From Chloroflexota bacterium (GTDB lineage Bacteria; Chloroflexota; Dehalococcoidia; UBA1151), in the NCBI GenBank assembly GCA_022561735.1, contig JADFQR010000046.1, positions 1-8,106 on the forward strand: a stretch of DNA of 8,106 bases, read 5' to 3'. The position numbers and the translations under genes were made by a program. Below are positions 1 to 5,297 of this stretch, in pieces. A model generated the notes under the pieces. The model made no database searches. It was not told where the DNA came from and was given only the letters and a program-made list of their open reading frames with translations. Position 1 is the first letter of the stretch. Each line of letters opens with the position of its first letter.

Positions 1-41
1 ACTCAAACTCAAATAGCGCGTTTACAAAAGGGGTTTTTCGA

Positions 42-647
42 TTATAGTCGTGGAAGAAAGCTCTGGGCGAGACGCCGCTTTACATTTCTCGAATAATAGC
101 TCATAGGGCGGGTGATTCTAAGAAAGTATTTGCGCATAAATCCAACCTGTTGTGAAAAGGCTGGGGTATCAGCTTTGAGTACATCTTCAGGGCCAGGCTG
201 GATTCCACCTCCTGAATCTGGCGGTGGCAAATCGATTTCATCAGGTAATAAGTTCAGCTCTGGTTCAGGTTCATCATCGCCGGAAAATAAATTTGAGAAA
301 AAATCACCTACTCTTTGCCAAAAAGACCTTTCGGGATCAGGCGGGCTTGGAACTGGAGGTTCGGGAGGAAATGATTCGCTATCAAGAGGATTAGTTAGTC
401 CCGATTGGGGCATGCCTGAAAAAGTATCCAGAGGCCCTTCCAGGTTTTTCGGCTCAGGCTCTCTAGTAAAAAAATCTTTCAAAAACTTTTTAACCTTTCC
501 CCAAAATGACAGCTTTTCTGGCGGTGCCGGTACGTCCAATGCTATTTGATCGACCGTCCACACCGGAGGCACGTATTTGCCGGCATAGAAGGAAAGAGAC
601 AAAGCGATGAGGATGGCCCAGACCCCCGGCGACTTTAACAAATTCAT
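42..647 (-). CDS. Membrane-anchored proline-rich hypothetical protein with a duplicated FW helix module
   Basis: I do not recognise this 201-residue protein. It starts at ATG (647) without a clear Shine-Dalgarno and ends at TAA. Residues about 8-26 form one hydrophobic segment near the N-terminus, which suggests a signal anchor with the rest outside the membrane. The remainder is rich in Pro, Glu and Asp and is probably largely disordered. A short module occurs twice: F48-W49-x2-V52-x2-F55-x3-F59-F60 followed by EPEP at 63-66, and F109-W110-x2-V113-x2-F116-x3-L120-F121 followed by EPEP at 126-129. Each could form a short amphipathic helix. The C-terminal 40 residues are basic and aromatic. 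The base composition is visibly more AT-rich than the mod and carB region. The opposite-strand open frame at 112-549 is taken to be a shadow. The coding assignment is likely because of the membrane segment and the internal repeat; the function is unknown. Confidence 0.6.
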   Translation of the reverse strand: MNLLKSPGVWAILIALSLSFYAGKYVPPVWTVDQIALDVPAPPEKLSFWGKVKKFLKDFFTREPEPKNLEGPLDTFSGMPQSGLTNPLDSESFPPEPPVPSPPDPERSFWQRVGDFFSNLFSGDDEPEPELNLLPDEIDLPPPDSGGGIQPGPEDVLKADTPAFSQQVGFMRKYFLRITRPMSYYSRNVKRRLAQSFLPRL

Positions 648-657
648 TTCGCAGAGA

Positions 658-684
658 CTAAACCGGTATTACCGGCGGTTTTAG
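658..684. repeat. Imperfect inverted repeat between the hypothetical gene and the deacylase remnant
   Basis: The left arm ctaaaccgg (658-666) pairs with the right arm ccggcggttttag (672-684) around the loop tatta, with a small bulge in the right arm. The inner ccgg/ccgg pairing is perfect. It lies in the short gap between the deacylase stop (711) and the start of the hypothetical gene (647), both on the minus strand. It could be a transcription terminator for the upstream fragment or a leader structure or operator for the downstream gene. No T-run follows it on the minus strand, so a rho-independent terminator is not well supported. Confidence 0.4.
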
Positions 685-710
685 GGTAAATAAATTCCAT
701 AGTATTTACA

Positions 711-1109
711 TTAATGTCTCATCCATTTTCCAGGTGTAACGTCTGGAACTATCTCGCCATCCCGAAGCACCTCGGCGCCGTTGACGATCACATATTTAAC
801 TCCCGCGGAGTAACGGTAAGGGTGCAGATAGGTCGCCCGTTCAATGATAGTTTCAAAGTCAAAGACTGTAATGTCGGCGTCGGCTCCAACCTGTAAGCGT
901 CCTTTTTTCTTCATGGCCGGAACAGATTGTTCCAACCTTTGTGCCGGAAGCAAGGTGATTTTTCTGAGTCCGTCCATCAAACTGACGATTTCGCGTTCAC
1001 GGACGTAACGGCCCAGAAATCGCGCGAAGGTTACGGTGCCGCGAGGGTGCCCCGTCTCATGTTCGTGTCCATCCTTACTCCACATACCACCGCTGTCGCT
1101 GCTGATCGA
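711..1109 (-). pseudogene. C-terminal fragment of an N-acyl-D-amino-acid deacylase (D-aminoacylase-like amidohydrolase)
   Basis: This is the C-terminal third of a zinc-dependent amidohydrolase of the D-aminoacylase type, enzymes that remove the acyl group from N-acyl-D-amino acids. The first ATG in frame is at 1085, but similarity extends upstream to about 1109, where the frame reads ISSDSGG. That matches the conserved SDG-type metal-site aspartate of the family. Next come GHPRGTVTFARFLGRYVRE, which corresponds to the HPR..GTF.R.LGRYVRE block, then the helix with LPAQRLE, then GADADITVFD, the usual β-sandwich return (GxDAD[IL]xVFD), and finally a VIVNGAEVLRDGE strand. It ends at TAA. The first part of the same kind of enzyme lies just upstream in a different frame, and by comparison with the family roughly 110-130 residues between the two are absent. 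It therefore cannot make a working enzyme as it stands. The family assignment is firm; whether it is a real pseudogene or an artefact of joining is open. Confidence 0.8.
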
Positions 1110-3291
1110 TGACTTCCTGGACTGCGAGGCTCATGGTCCCGGGGAAAATGTTACCCTTGTAGCGGGCATGCAGGTGGCAGGACACGTTGTTCTTGGCGGC
1201 AGTCTCGAATAACGCAAAAATCTCCTCGTAGGAAGCCCCCGGGACATAATTAATGCCGAAACCGATGCCCACGGCTCCCTCCTTGATCGCCCGGTCGGCC
1301 AGATTCTTCATAGTCTCAATCTGCTTTGGCGAGGCCGGTTTATACCTGTCGGCAGCTCCGCTTTTGGTGCGCAACAGACGATCCCTGACGGCAGCGCCGT
1401 AGTTTACCAAAGCGCCCGAAGCCTCAAATCGACGCGCATAGCCCTCGACATCCAGAACATTGCCATGCATGGCGAAGCATGTAGTAACGCCGTCGGTGAT
1501 GCCACTCTTTTCTGGTCGGGCGGTTTTCACCAGAGGATGGCCCTTGAGTCGTTCCCTCACCATGGCCCTCAGTGCTCCCGTGCCGCCGCCGTGGATGACT
1601 CGTATGGCCGAAAGTCCCCCTAGCACAGCCTGGTCCAGGAACACTTCCAACCGCCCCTCAGCCTCTTCTACCCGGAGACCTATAATATCCAGCTCGGTGC
1701 TTGTGGGGCCCGAAGGTGCTCTGGAGACGGTCACACCTTCGGGCAATCGCAACGGCGGGGCCTGGGCCTTCTTTTCCAACTGGTAGGAGGGCAGCCGGGC
1801 CCTTATGGAGCCCAAGAGAATCTCTATGGCGTTGCTATTGTCTGGAGGCGACAGTACCTCAACGGGATTGGGAATTCCCCGAACGTATACGTAATCTCCG
1901 GGCTTTAGCTCACCGATCCAACCACTTGCGGCGCTCTGGGGCGGCTGCCAGAGAGCGGACCGTAGCTCGTTGCGCACCCGGGCTACATCGGCCCGCTGGT
2001 CCTTTAGCTGGGGTCGAGTCTCAGGTCGGGTCAGGGCTCGTTCCGCTCGTTGGAGCCTCTTCCACAGCTCATCCGCCTGGACCTGGAGCTGGCGACGGGC
2101 CTCCTCCAGGATAAGGTTTTTTTGCTCCTCCAACTCCCTCAGTTTCTCTTCCAGGTCCTGTCGCGTCTCCTGGACCTGGGCCAGTTCCTCCTGGGCGGCT
2201 TTGCGCTGCTGCTCCGCCAGATACCGCTCCTCCTCCAGTTGTCGCAAGAGCTCCTCAGCCTGGCGATGTTCGGCAGATAGTAGAGAGTGGGCCCGTTCTA
2301 AGGTTTGAGGGTCGATTCCCATGCGGCCGGCGATGGTGAGGGCGTAGCTTCTGCCGGGGAGGCCTACGGTGAGCCTGTAGGTGGGTGCCAGGGTTCTGGG
2401 GTCCAGCTCCACGCTGGCGTTGGTCATGCCGGGCTGGTCCTGGACGTAGGCGGCCACGATATCGGCAGCGCCCACCCTGACACGGCCCGCCGCGGATTCG
2501 CTCCCGGGCTCGGTGACCGTACCGTCAAGCAGGTTCTCGATGGCGTCATCCTGGACGATGCCGTCTACGGCCGGGTCCAGCAGGACACGGGATGGCCGAC
2601 CGGATGCCACCGGTTTCCCGTCGGAAATCACGAGCGCGTCGTCCGCCAGCGCCAGCACTTCGGAGATCGAATGCGATACGTAAACCATCGGGATATGGAG
2701 GTCCTTGTGGATACGTCGCAGGTAACTCAGGACCACGCCGCGCAAACGTGCGTCCAGTGACGCCATCGGCTCGTCAAGCAGCAGTAACCCGGGAGACATC
2801 GCCAGGGCCCGGGCCAGTGCGACGCGTTGTTTTTCTCCGCCCGATAGTGACGACGGAGAGCGGTCCATGAGCGGGCCGAGACGGAGTAGCTCTACCACGT
2901 GATCCACGTCCACCCGCCGGTCGCTTTCAGGTGTGCGGCGCCAGCCGTACCGTATGTTTCCGGCGACGCTCAAATGTGGGAATAAAGCGCCGTCCTGAAA
3001 CACCAGTCCGATCCGTCGCCGTTCCGGCGGCACAAACGTTTTCGTGCTGCCCCGGTAAAGGTCTCGGCCGTTCAGAACGATCTCCCCGCTGTCAGGCCGG
3101 AACAGCCCTGCGAGGCAGTTCAGCAACGTCGTCTTGCCGCTGCCGGAGGGGCCGAAGAGGGCGGTTATCCCGGGGCCGAAATTACCGTCCACTTCCAGAA
3201 CAAATCGCCCCTGTGTTCGTGTAAACGAGAACTGCAGGACGCCGTTCTTGTCTGGCCGGTTGTTTCCGGGCTCCGCAACGGTGTTTAGCAC
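1075..3291 (-). CDS. modC: Chimeric open frame: ModC ATPase + MutS2 C-terminal part + deacylase fragment
   Basis: GTG start at 3291, three bases after the modB stop, so the N-terminal part is the third gene of a modABC operon. Residues 1 to about 280 are ModC, the cytoplasmic ATPase that powers molybdate import: Walker A GPSGSGKTT (47-55), Q-loop Gln99, signature LSGGE (149-153), Walker B LLLLDEP (169-175), D-loop SLD (178-180), switch His207, and the ModC-like stretch ENLLDGTV (252-259). The C-terminal Mop/TOBE molybdate-sensing domain has barely begun when the protein changes family. Residues about 281-597 are MutS2 and about 598-732 are amidohydrolase, with a short nonsense tail to 738. 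A normal ModC is about 350 residues. The ATPase motifs are all intact, so the half could still fold, but no natural protein of this architecture is known to me. The ModC assignment is firm; the single 738-residue product is doubtful. Confidence 0.8.
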   Translation of the reverse strand: MLNTVAEPGNNRPDKNGVLQFSFTRTQGRFVLEVDGNFGPGITALFGPSGSGKTTLLNCLAGLFRPDSGEIVLNGRDLYRGSTKTFVPPERRRIGLVFQDGALFPHLSVAGNIRYGWRRTPESDRRVDVDHVVELLRLGPLMDRSPSSLSGGEKQRVALARALAMSPGLLLLDEPMASLDARLRGVVLSYLRRIHKDLHIPMVYVSHSISEVLALADDALVISDGKPVASGRPSRVLLDPAVDGIVQDDAIENLLDGTVTEPGSESAAGRVRVGAADIVAAYVQDQPGMTNASVELDPRTLAPTYRLTVGLPGRSYALTIAGRMGIDPQTLERAHSLLSAEHRQAEELLRQLEEERYLAEQQRKAAQEELAQVQETRQDLEEKLRELEEQKNLILEEARRQLQVQADELWKRLQRAERALTRPETRPQLKDQRADVARVRNELRSALWQPPQSAASGWIGELKPGDYVYVRGIPNPVEVLSPPDNSNAIEILLGSIRARLPSYQLEKKAQAPPLRLPEGVTVSRAPSGPTSTELDIIGLRVEEAEGRLEVFLDQAVLGGLSAIRVIHGGGTGALRAMVRERLKGHPLVKTARPEKSGITDGVTTCFAMHGNVLDVEGYARRFEASGALVNYGAAVRDRLLRTKSGAADRYKPASPKQIETMKNLADRAIKEGAVGIGFGINYVPGASYEEIFALFETAAKNNVSCHLHARYKGNIFPGTMSLAVQEVIDQQRQRWYVE
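1104..1503 (-). pseudogene. Internal fragment of an N-acyl-D-amino-acid deacylase, fused in frame to the MutS2 fragment
   Basis: This is the tail of the long frame that starts at 3291, residues about 598-732. It begins with ITDGVTTCFAMHG, which resembles the GVTT strand near the start of the amidohydrolase barrel. It continues through ALVNYGAAVR, a helix with MKNLADRAIKEGAVGIGFG that matches the M..L...A...GA.GIS.G block of D-aminoacylases, and YEEIFALFETAAKNN. It then reaches CHLHAR (705-710), where the family has a metal-binding histidine. The first 60-90 residues of a normal enzyme, including the HxH metal motif, are missing. After EVID the frame leaves the family and stops nine codons later at 1075, while the family sequence resumes one frame over at about 1109. 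The composition is lower in GC than the MutS2 and ModC parts. Confidence 0.75.
1504..2454 (-). pseudogene. mutS2: MutS2 C-terminal fragment (end of ATPase domain, coiled coil, Smr domain)
   Basis: MutS2 is a MutS-like ATPase with a C-terminal Smr nuclease domain that suppresses recombination and in some bacteria acts on collided ribosomes. Here only residues 281-597 of the long frame are present. They begin just after the point where MutS2 would have its TTH(Y/H)xEL switch, with NASVELDPRTLAPTYRL (291-307) and GLPGRSYALTIAGRMGI (310-326), both typical of the end of the MutS2 ATPase domain. A strong Glu/Gln/Arg/Leu coiled coil follows (about 340-425), then a KOW-like GELKPGDYVYVRG (460-472). 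The Smr domain (about 533-593) carries LDIIG (534-538) and HGGGTG (567-572), the two Smr hallmark motifs. The core ATPase with Walker A, the clamp and the final 10-15 residues are absent. There is no plausible start of its own. The family call is secure; a functional product is unlikely unless the ModC-led fusion is expressed. Confidence 0.82.
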
Positions 3292-3294
3292 GTG

Positions 3295-3981
3295 TTAAGC
3301 GCCGAATCCGGCCCGATGCCTGCGGCCGGCCAGGCCGCCGCGGCGGAGCAGGTAATCGTGGACGACGAGGGTTGCGATGGCCAGGCCGATCGATACCAGC
3401 ACCAGGCGCACGGCGGCCTCGTCATCGCCAGCCTGGATGCGTGTGAATATGCCCAGCGGCAGCGTCTGCGTCCGGCCCGGGATGTTTCCGGCGACGACGA
3501 TAGTCGCCCCGAACTCGGAAAGCGCTCGTACGAAGCCGATCAACGCCCCGGCCATCAACCCCCGGTAGGCGAGGGGAACAGTGATGGTCAGGAGCACGCG
3601 CCACGGTCCTGCCCCCAGGCTTCGCGCCGCCAGCTCGAGACGAGGGTCCACCCCTTCAAGGGCCACGATAAAGGTCCGCACTATGAGCGGAAACGCGACT
3701 ATCGCTGACGCCAGCGAAGCTGCGTACGCAGTGAAAACAAGGCCATTGCCGAACAGCCCGCCGAACGGCCCCCGGCCACCGAGCAGGATCAACAAGCCGT
3801 AGCCGATGACCACCGGCGGAAGCGCCAGCGGCAGCGACACAATCGCCTCGATCAAGAACCGGCCGCGGACCCGTTTGCGCACCAGTATCCACGCCAGCCC
3901 AAACCCGATCGGGAGCGCCAGCATCATCGCCAGGGCCGCAACCCGCAGCGAAAGCATGACGATAGAAAGGTCAGACGACAT
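3295..3981 (-). CDS. modB: Molybdate ABC transporter permease ModB
   Basis: ModB forms the membrane channel of the molybdate (or tungstate) importer as a homodimer, receiving the anion from ModA and coupling to ModC. The 228-residue length is normal. Hydrophobic segments at about 6-32, 42-67, 82-108, 141-165 and 190-212 fit the usual five to six helices. The cytoplasmic coupling loop is clear: E116-L-A-A119-x3-G123 with Pro136 (the EAA---G---P motif). FVRALSEFGATIVVAGNIPG (150-169) followed by TQTLPLGIF is a characteristic ModB block. The start is ATG at 3981; an in-frame TGA lies about eight codons upstream, so a long extension is not possible. No good Shine-Dalgarno is visible. It stops three bases before the modC GTG, which implies translational coupling. 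It is separated from modA by an unusual repeat-bearing gap. Confidence 0.93.
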   Translation of the reverse strand: MSSDLSIVMLSLRVAALAMMLALPIGFGLAWILVRKRVRGRFLIEAIVSLPLALPPVVIGYGLLILLGGRGPFGGLFGNGLVFTAYAASLASAIVAFPLIVRTFIVALEGVDPRLELAARSLGAGPWRVLLTITVPLAYRGLMAGALIGFVRALSEFGATIVVAGNIPGRTQTLPLGIFTRIQAGDDEAAVRLVLVSIGLAIATLVVHDYLLRRGGLAGRRHRAGFGA

Positions 3982-4160
3982 CAGCCGTAAGTCTATCGCC
4001 GGTCAGGTCGGCGATCTGCGATGGGCATCGCATTGTGTTTGTCGAGCGGCGCGCCACAGGTTCCCGGGCTTCGAGGTTGCACCAGAACTATCCGCATCCA
4101 GCGGTGCCCGGTCGGCGCGTGCAGTGCGAGAGACCCCACCGGAGATAACAAGAGGCCCCG
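3982..4160. other. Non-coding spacer between modB and the repeat array
   Basis: Together with the repeat array this makes a 328-nt gap inside what is normally a tightly packed modAB junction. I see no supportable gene in this part: the open frames on both strands are short, rich in Arg/Pro/Cys, and look like translations of GC-rich DNA. It may be a long untranslated stretch of the mod transcript, or hold an internal promoter for modBC, but I could not recognise promoter elements. Confidence 0.5.
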
Positions 4161-4313
4161 CAGGATAAGGTGCAGGCACGCCTGCCCCGCCAGGATAAGG
4201 TGCGGGCACGCCTGCCCCGCCGGGATAAGGTGCAGGCACGCCTGCCCCCGCCAGGATAAGGTGCAGGCACGCCTGCCCCCGCCGGGAGAAGGCGCGGGCG
4301 CGCCTGCCTTCAC
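4161..4313. repeat. Five-unit 30/31-nt tandem repeat with a palindromic core
   Basis: The units begin at 4161, 4191, 4221, 4252 and 4283. On the plus strand a unit reads as a purine-rich half (c-a/g-ggataaggtgc) followed by the self-complementary core gcaggcacgcctgc and a C-rich end. The first two units are 30 nt. Units three and four are 31 nt by one extra C. Unit five is diverged (ggagaaggcgcgggcgcgcctgcc) and reaches into the modA stop codon. Each core can form a five-base stem with a four-base loop, so the modA-modB transcript would carry a row of small hairpins. Units abut with no spacers, so this is a minisatellite and not a CRISPR array. It may attenuate or stabilise modA relative to modBC; that role is inference. 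Confidence 0.9.
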
Positions 4314-5143
4314 TTGCCGACCGGTACGAAACCGTGCCGCCTGAACACGGCGCTACCCTCGTCCGACGTCAGGAAATCAAGGAATAGCCGGGCTGACCCG
4401 GCTCCGCCTGCACCGTTAACCACCGCCGCCGGGTAGATGATCGGGTCGTGCAACGCCTCCGGGACCACCAGCGCCACTTCCACTCCGGCCACCCGCGCCG
4501 CGTCCGTCGCGTAAACCAGCCCGAACCGTACGCTGCCCGTGTCGACGGCCCCGACGGCGGCCCGCACGTCAAGCGTTGGAACCACGCGTGATTCGATCTC
4601 GTCCCACACCCCGGACGCTTCAAGCGCTTGCTTTGCGTACAGCCCCGCCGGCGCGAGCAGCGGATCGGCCAGCGCAATTCGCCCGGAGCCGATCGGCAAC
4701 TCGCCCAGATCGGCCAGCGCGGGTGCGCCGCGTTTGCCGATCACCACGAGCCGATTGCGCAGAAGGTCGATACGGCTGCCGGGCAGGAGATCGCCGGATT
4801 GTTCCATCCGGTCCATGGGTTCGGTCCCGGCGAAGATCAGTGCGTCAGCCGGCGCGCCAAGCTGCACCTGCCGTGCGAGCGCGTTTGAACCGCCGAAACT
4901 GAACGCCACCTCGACGCCGGAACGTGACTCGAACGCCTCTCCCGCTTCAACCAGCGCGTCGGTCAGAGATGCCGCCGCTGCGACCAGGATCGATTCGTTT
5001 TCTCCGCCGCCGCCGCATCCGATAACCAGGACGCCGAGAGCGGCCAGTGACCAGGCTCCGATTCGTCGTCTCAAAGACCGGTTCCCTGCGCGACGCTCAA
5101 CGCCATCATGTGAAGAGCCGGACATTTGACGAAACGAGTCCAA
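4310..5143 (-). CDS. modA: Molybdate-binding lipoprotein ModA
   Basis: ModA captures molybdate or tungstate outside the membrane and delivers it to ModBC. A basic stretch (RRAGNRSLRRR) is followed by a hydrophobic segment and the lipobox VIGC, so the protein is predicted to be a lipoprotein anchored by that Cys. The mature part has the solute-binding landmarks: AAASLTDAL with the oxyanion serine, FGGSNALARQVQLGAPADAL with the second serine, ALADPLLAPAGLYAKQALE, and VRFGLVYATDA with the conserved tyrosine. The open frame could begin at GTG 5212, but that would overlap the regulatory dyad and the divergent gene. I chose TTG at 5143 because GGAGG (minus strand, 5157-5153) lies nine bases before it. 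ATG at 5125 is the alternative but is 27 bases from that site. It is the first gene of the mod operon, divergent from the methyltransferase. Confidence 0.92.
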   Translation of the reverse strand: MDSFRQMSGSSHDGVERRAGNRSLRRRIGAWSLAALGVLVIGCGGGGENESILVAAAASLTDALVEAGEAFESRSGVEVAFSFGGSNALARQVQLGAPADALIFAGTEPMDRMEQSGDLLPGSRIDLLRNRLVVIGKRGAPALADLGELPIGSGRIALADPLLAPAGLYAKQALEASGVWDEIESRVVPTLDVRAAVGAVDTGSVRFGLVYATDAARVAGVEVALVVPEALHDPIIYPAAVVNGAGGAGSARLFLDFLTSDEGSAVFRRHGFVPVGK

Positions 5144-5152
5144 TAACAACCC

Positions 5153-5157
5153 CCTCC
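5153..5157 (-). promoter_or_regulatory. Shine-Dalgarno of modA deciding a TTG start
   Basis: On the minus strand GGAGG is followed by nine bases and then TTG (5143). An earlier in-frame TTG at 5149 sits only three bases away, too close. The first ATG at 5125 is too distant. This site therefore favours TTG 5143. Confidence 0.55.
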
Positions 5158-5164
5158 GGGGAGA

Positions 5165-5191
5165 ATCGTGAATTGAACGTCCAATCACGAT
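5165..5191. promoter_or_regulatory. Interrupted dyad between modA and the methyltransferase, candidate operator
   Basis: ATCGTGA (5165-5171) is exactly mirrored by TCACGAT (5185-5191). After a one-base bulge the pairing continues with TTG against CAA, giving ten base pairs around the six-base loop aacgtc. The dyad lies just upstream of the modA Shine-Dalgarno and overlaps the -35 position expected for the extended -10 at 5198-5206 of the methyltransferase. A protein bound here could act on both divergent units. Molybdate regulators of the ModE type bind dyads with CGT...ACG half-sites, which these arms loosely resemble; that link is inference. An RNA hairpin in a leader transcript is the alternative. 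Confidence 0.5.
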
Positions 5192-5197
5192 GCGGCA

Positions 5198-5206
5198 TGG
5201 TAGAAT
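5198..5206 (+). promoter_or_regulatory. Candidate extended -10 promoter for the methyltransferase
   Basis: TGGTAGAAT matches the extended -10 pattern TGnTATAAT with one mismatch in the hexamer. No good -35 is seen at the usual distance, which is tolerable for an extended -10. Transcription would start near 5213 and give a leader of about 85 nt before the TTG start at 5298. Confidence 0.4.
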
Positions 5207-5285
5207 CGGCACGTTCGAGAAGGCGGTCCGGCAATCGGCAAGTCGATCGAGGGACGACTCGATGTCGCGAACCGTATCCCCCCTC

Positions 5286-5292
5286 AGGAGGG
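5286..5292 (+). promoter_or_regulatory. Perfect Shine-Dalgarno before a TTG start
   Basis: AGGAGGG is followed by five bases and TTG at 5298, in frame with the methyltransferase. The preceding CCCTC can pair with GAGGG across a two-base gap, too tight for a stable hairpin. An in-frame ATG at 5262 has a weaker GAGGG eight bases upstream (5249-5253) and is the alternative start. The ATG at 5190 lies inside the dyad and before the promoter candidate, so it is unlikely. Confidence 0.6.
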
Positions 5293-5297
5293 ACCCC

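Noticed and set aside
112..549. Plus-strand open frame of 145 codons, rich in Ser/Gly
   Set aside because: It is the antisense of the proline-rich protein at 42-647, low in complexity, and shows no domain or start signal.
1970..2308. Plus-strand open frames opposite the MutS2 coiled coil
   Set aside because: They are Ser/Arg or Leu-rich translations of the complement of Glu/Gln/Leu-rich coiled-coil codons, with no independent support.
1..2455. Mobile element or phage explaining the mosaic
   Set aside because: No transposase, integrase, terminal inverted repeats or target duplications were seen around any seam.
4161..4313. Possible CRISPR array
   Set aside because: The units abut directly, with 30/31-nt period and no unique spacers, and no cas genes are present. 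It is a tandem repeat.
3993..4313. Small repeat-containing peptides encoded by the tandem array on either strand
   Set aside because: The 30/31-nt mixture shifts the frame between units, the peptides are Cys/His/Arg/Pro-rich without pattern, and no ribosome binding site is seen.
5126..5297. Molybdenum-cofactor or SAM riboswitch in the divergent leader
   Set aside because: I looked for a multi-stem conserved core and saw only the single dyad and short GC stems. The genes on either side give a reason to look, but the sequence does not support a riboswitch.
5190..5297. Longer N-terminus of the methyltransferase starting at ATG 5190
   Set aside because: It would begin inside the dyad, before the promoter candidate, with no Shine-Dalgarno, and adds a Ser/Arg-rich stretch unlike a Rossmann-fold N-terminus.
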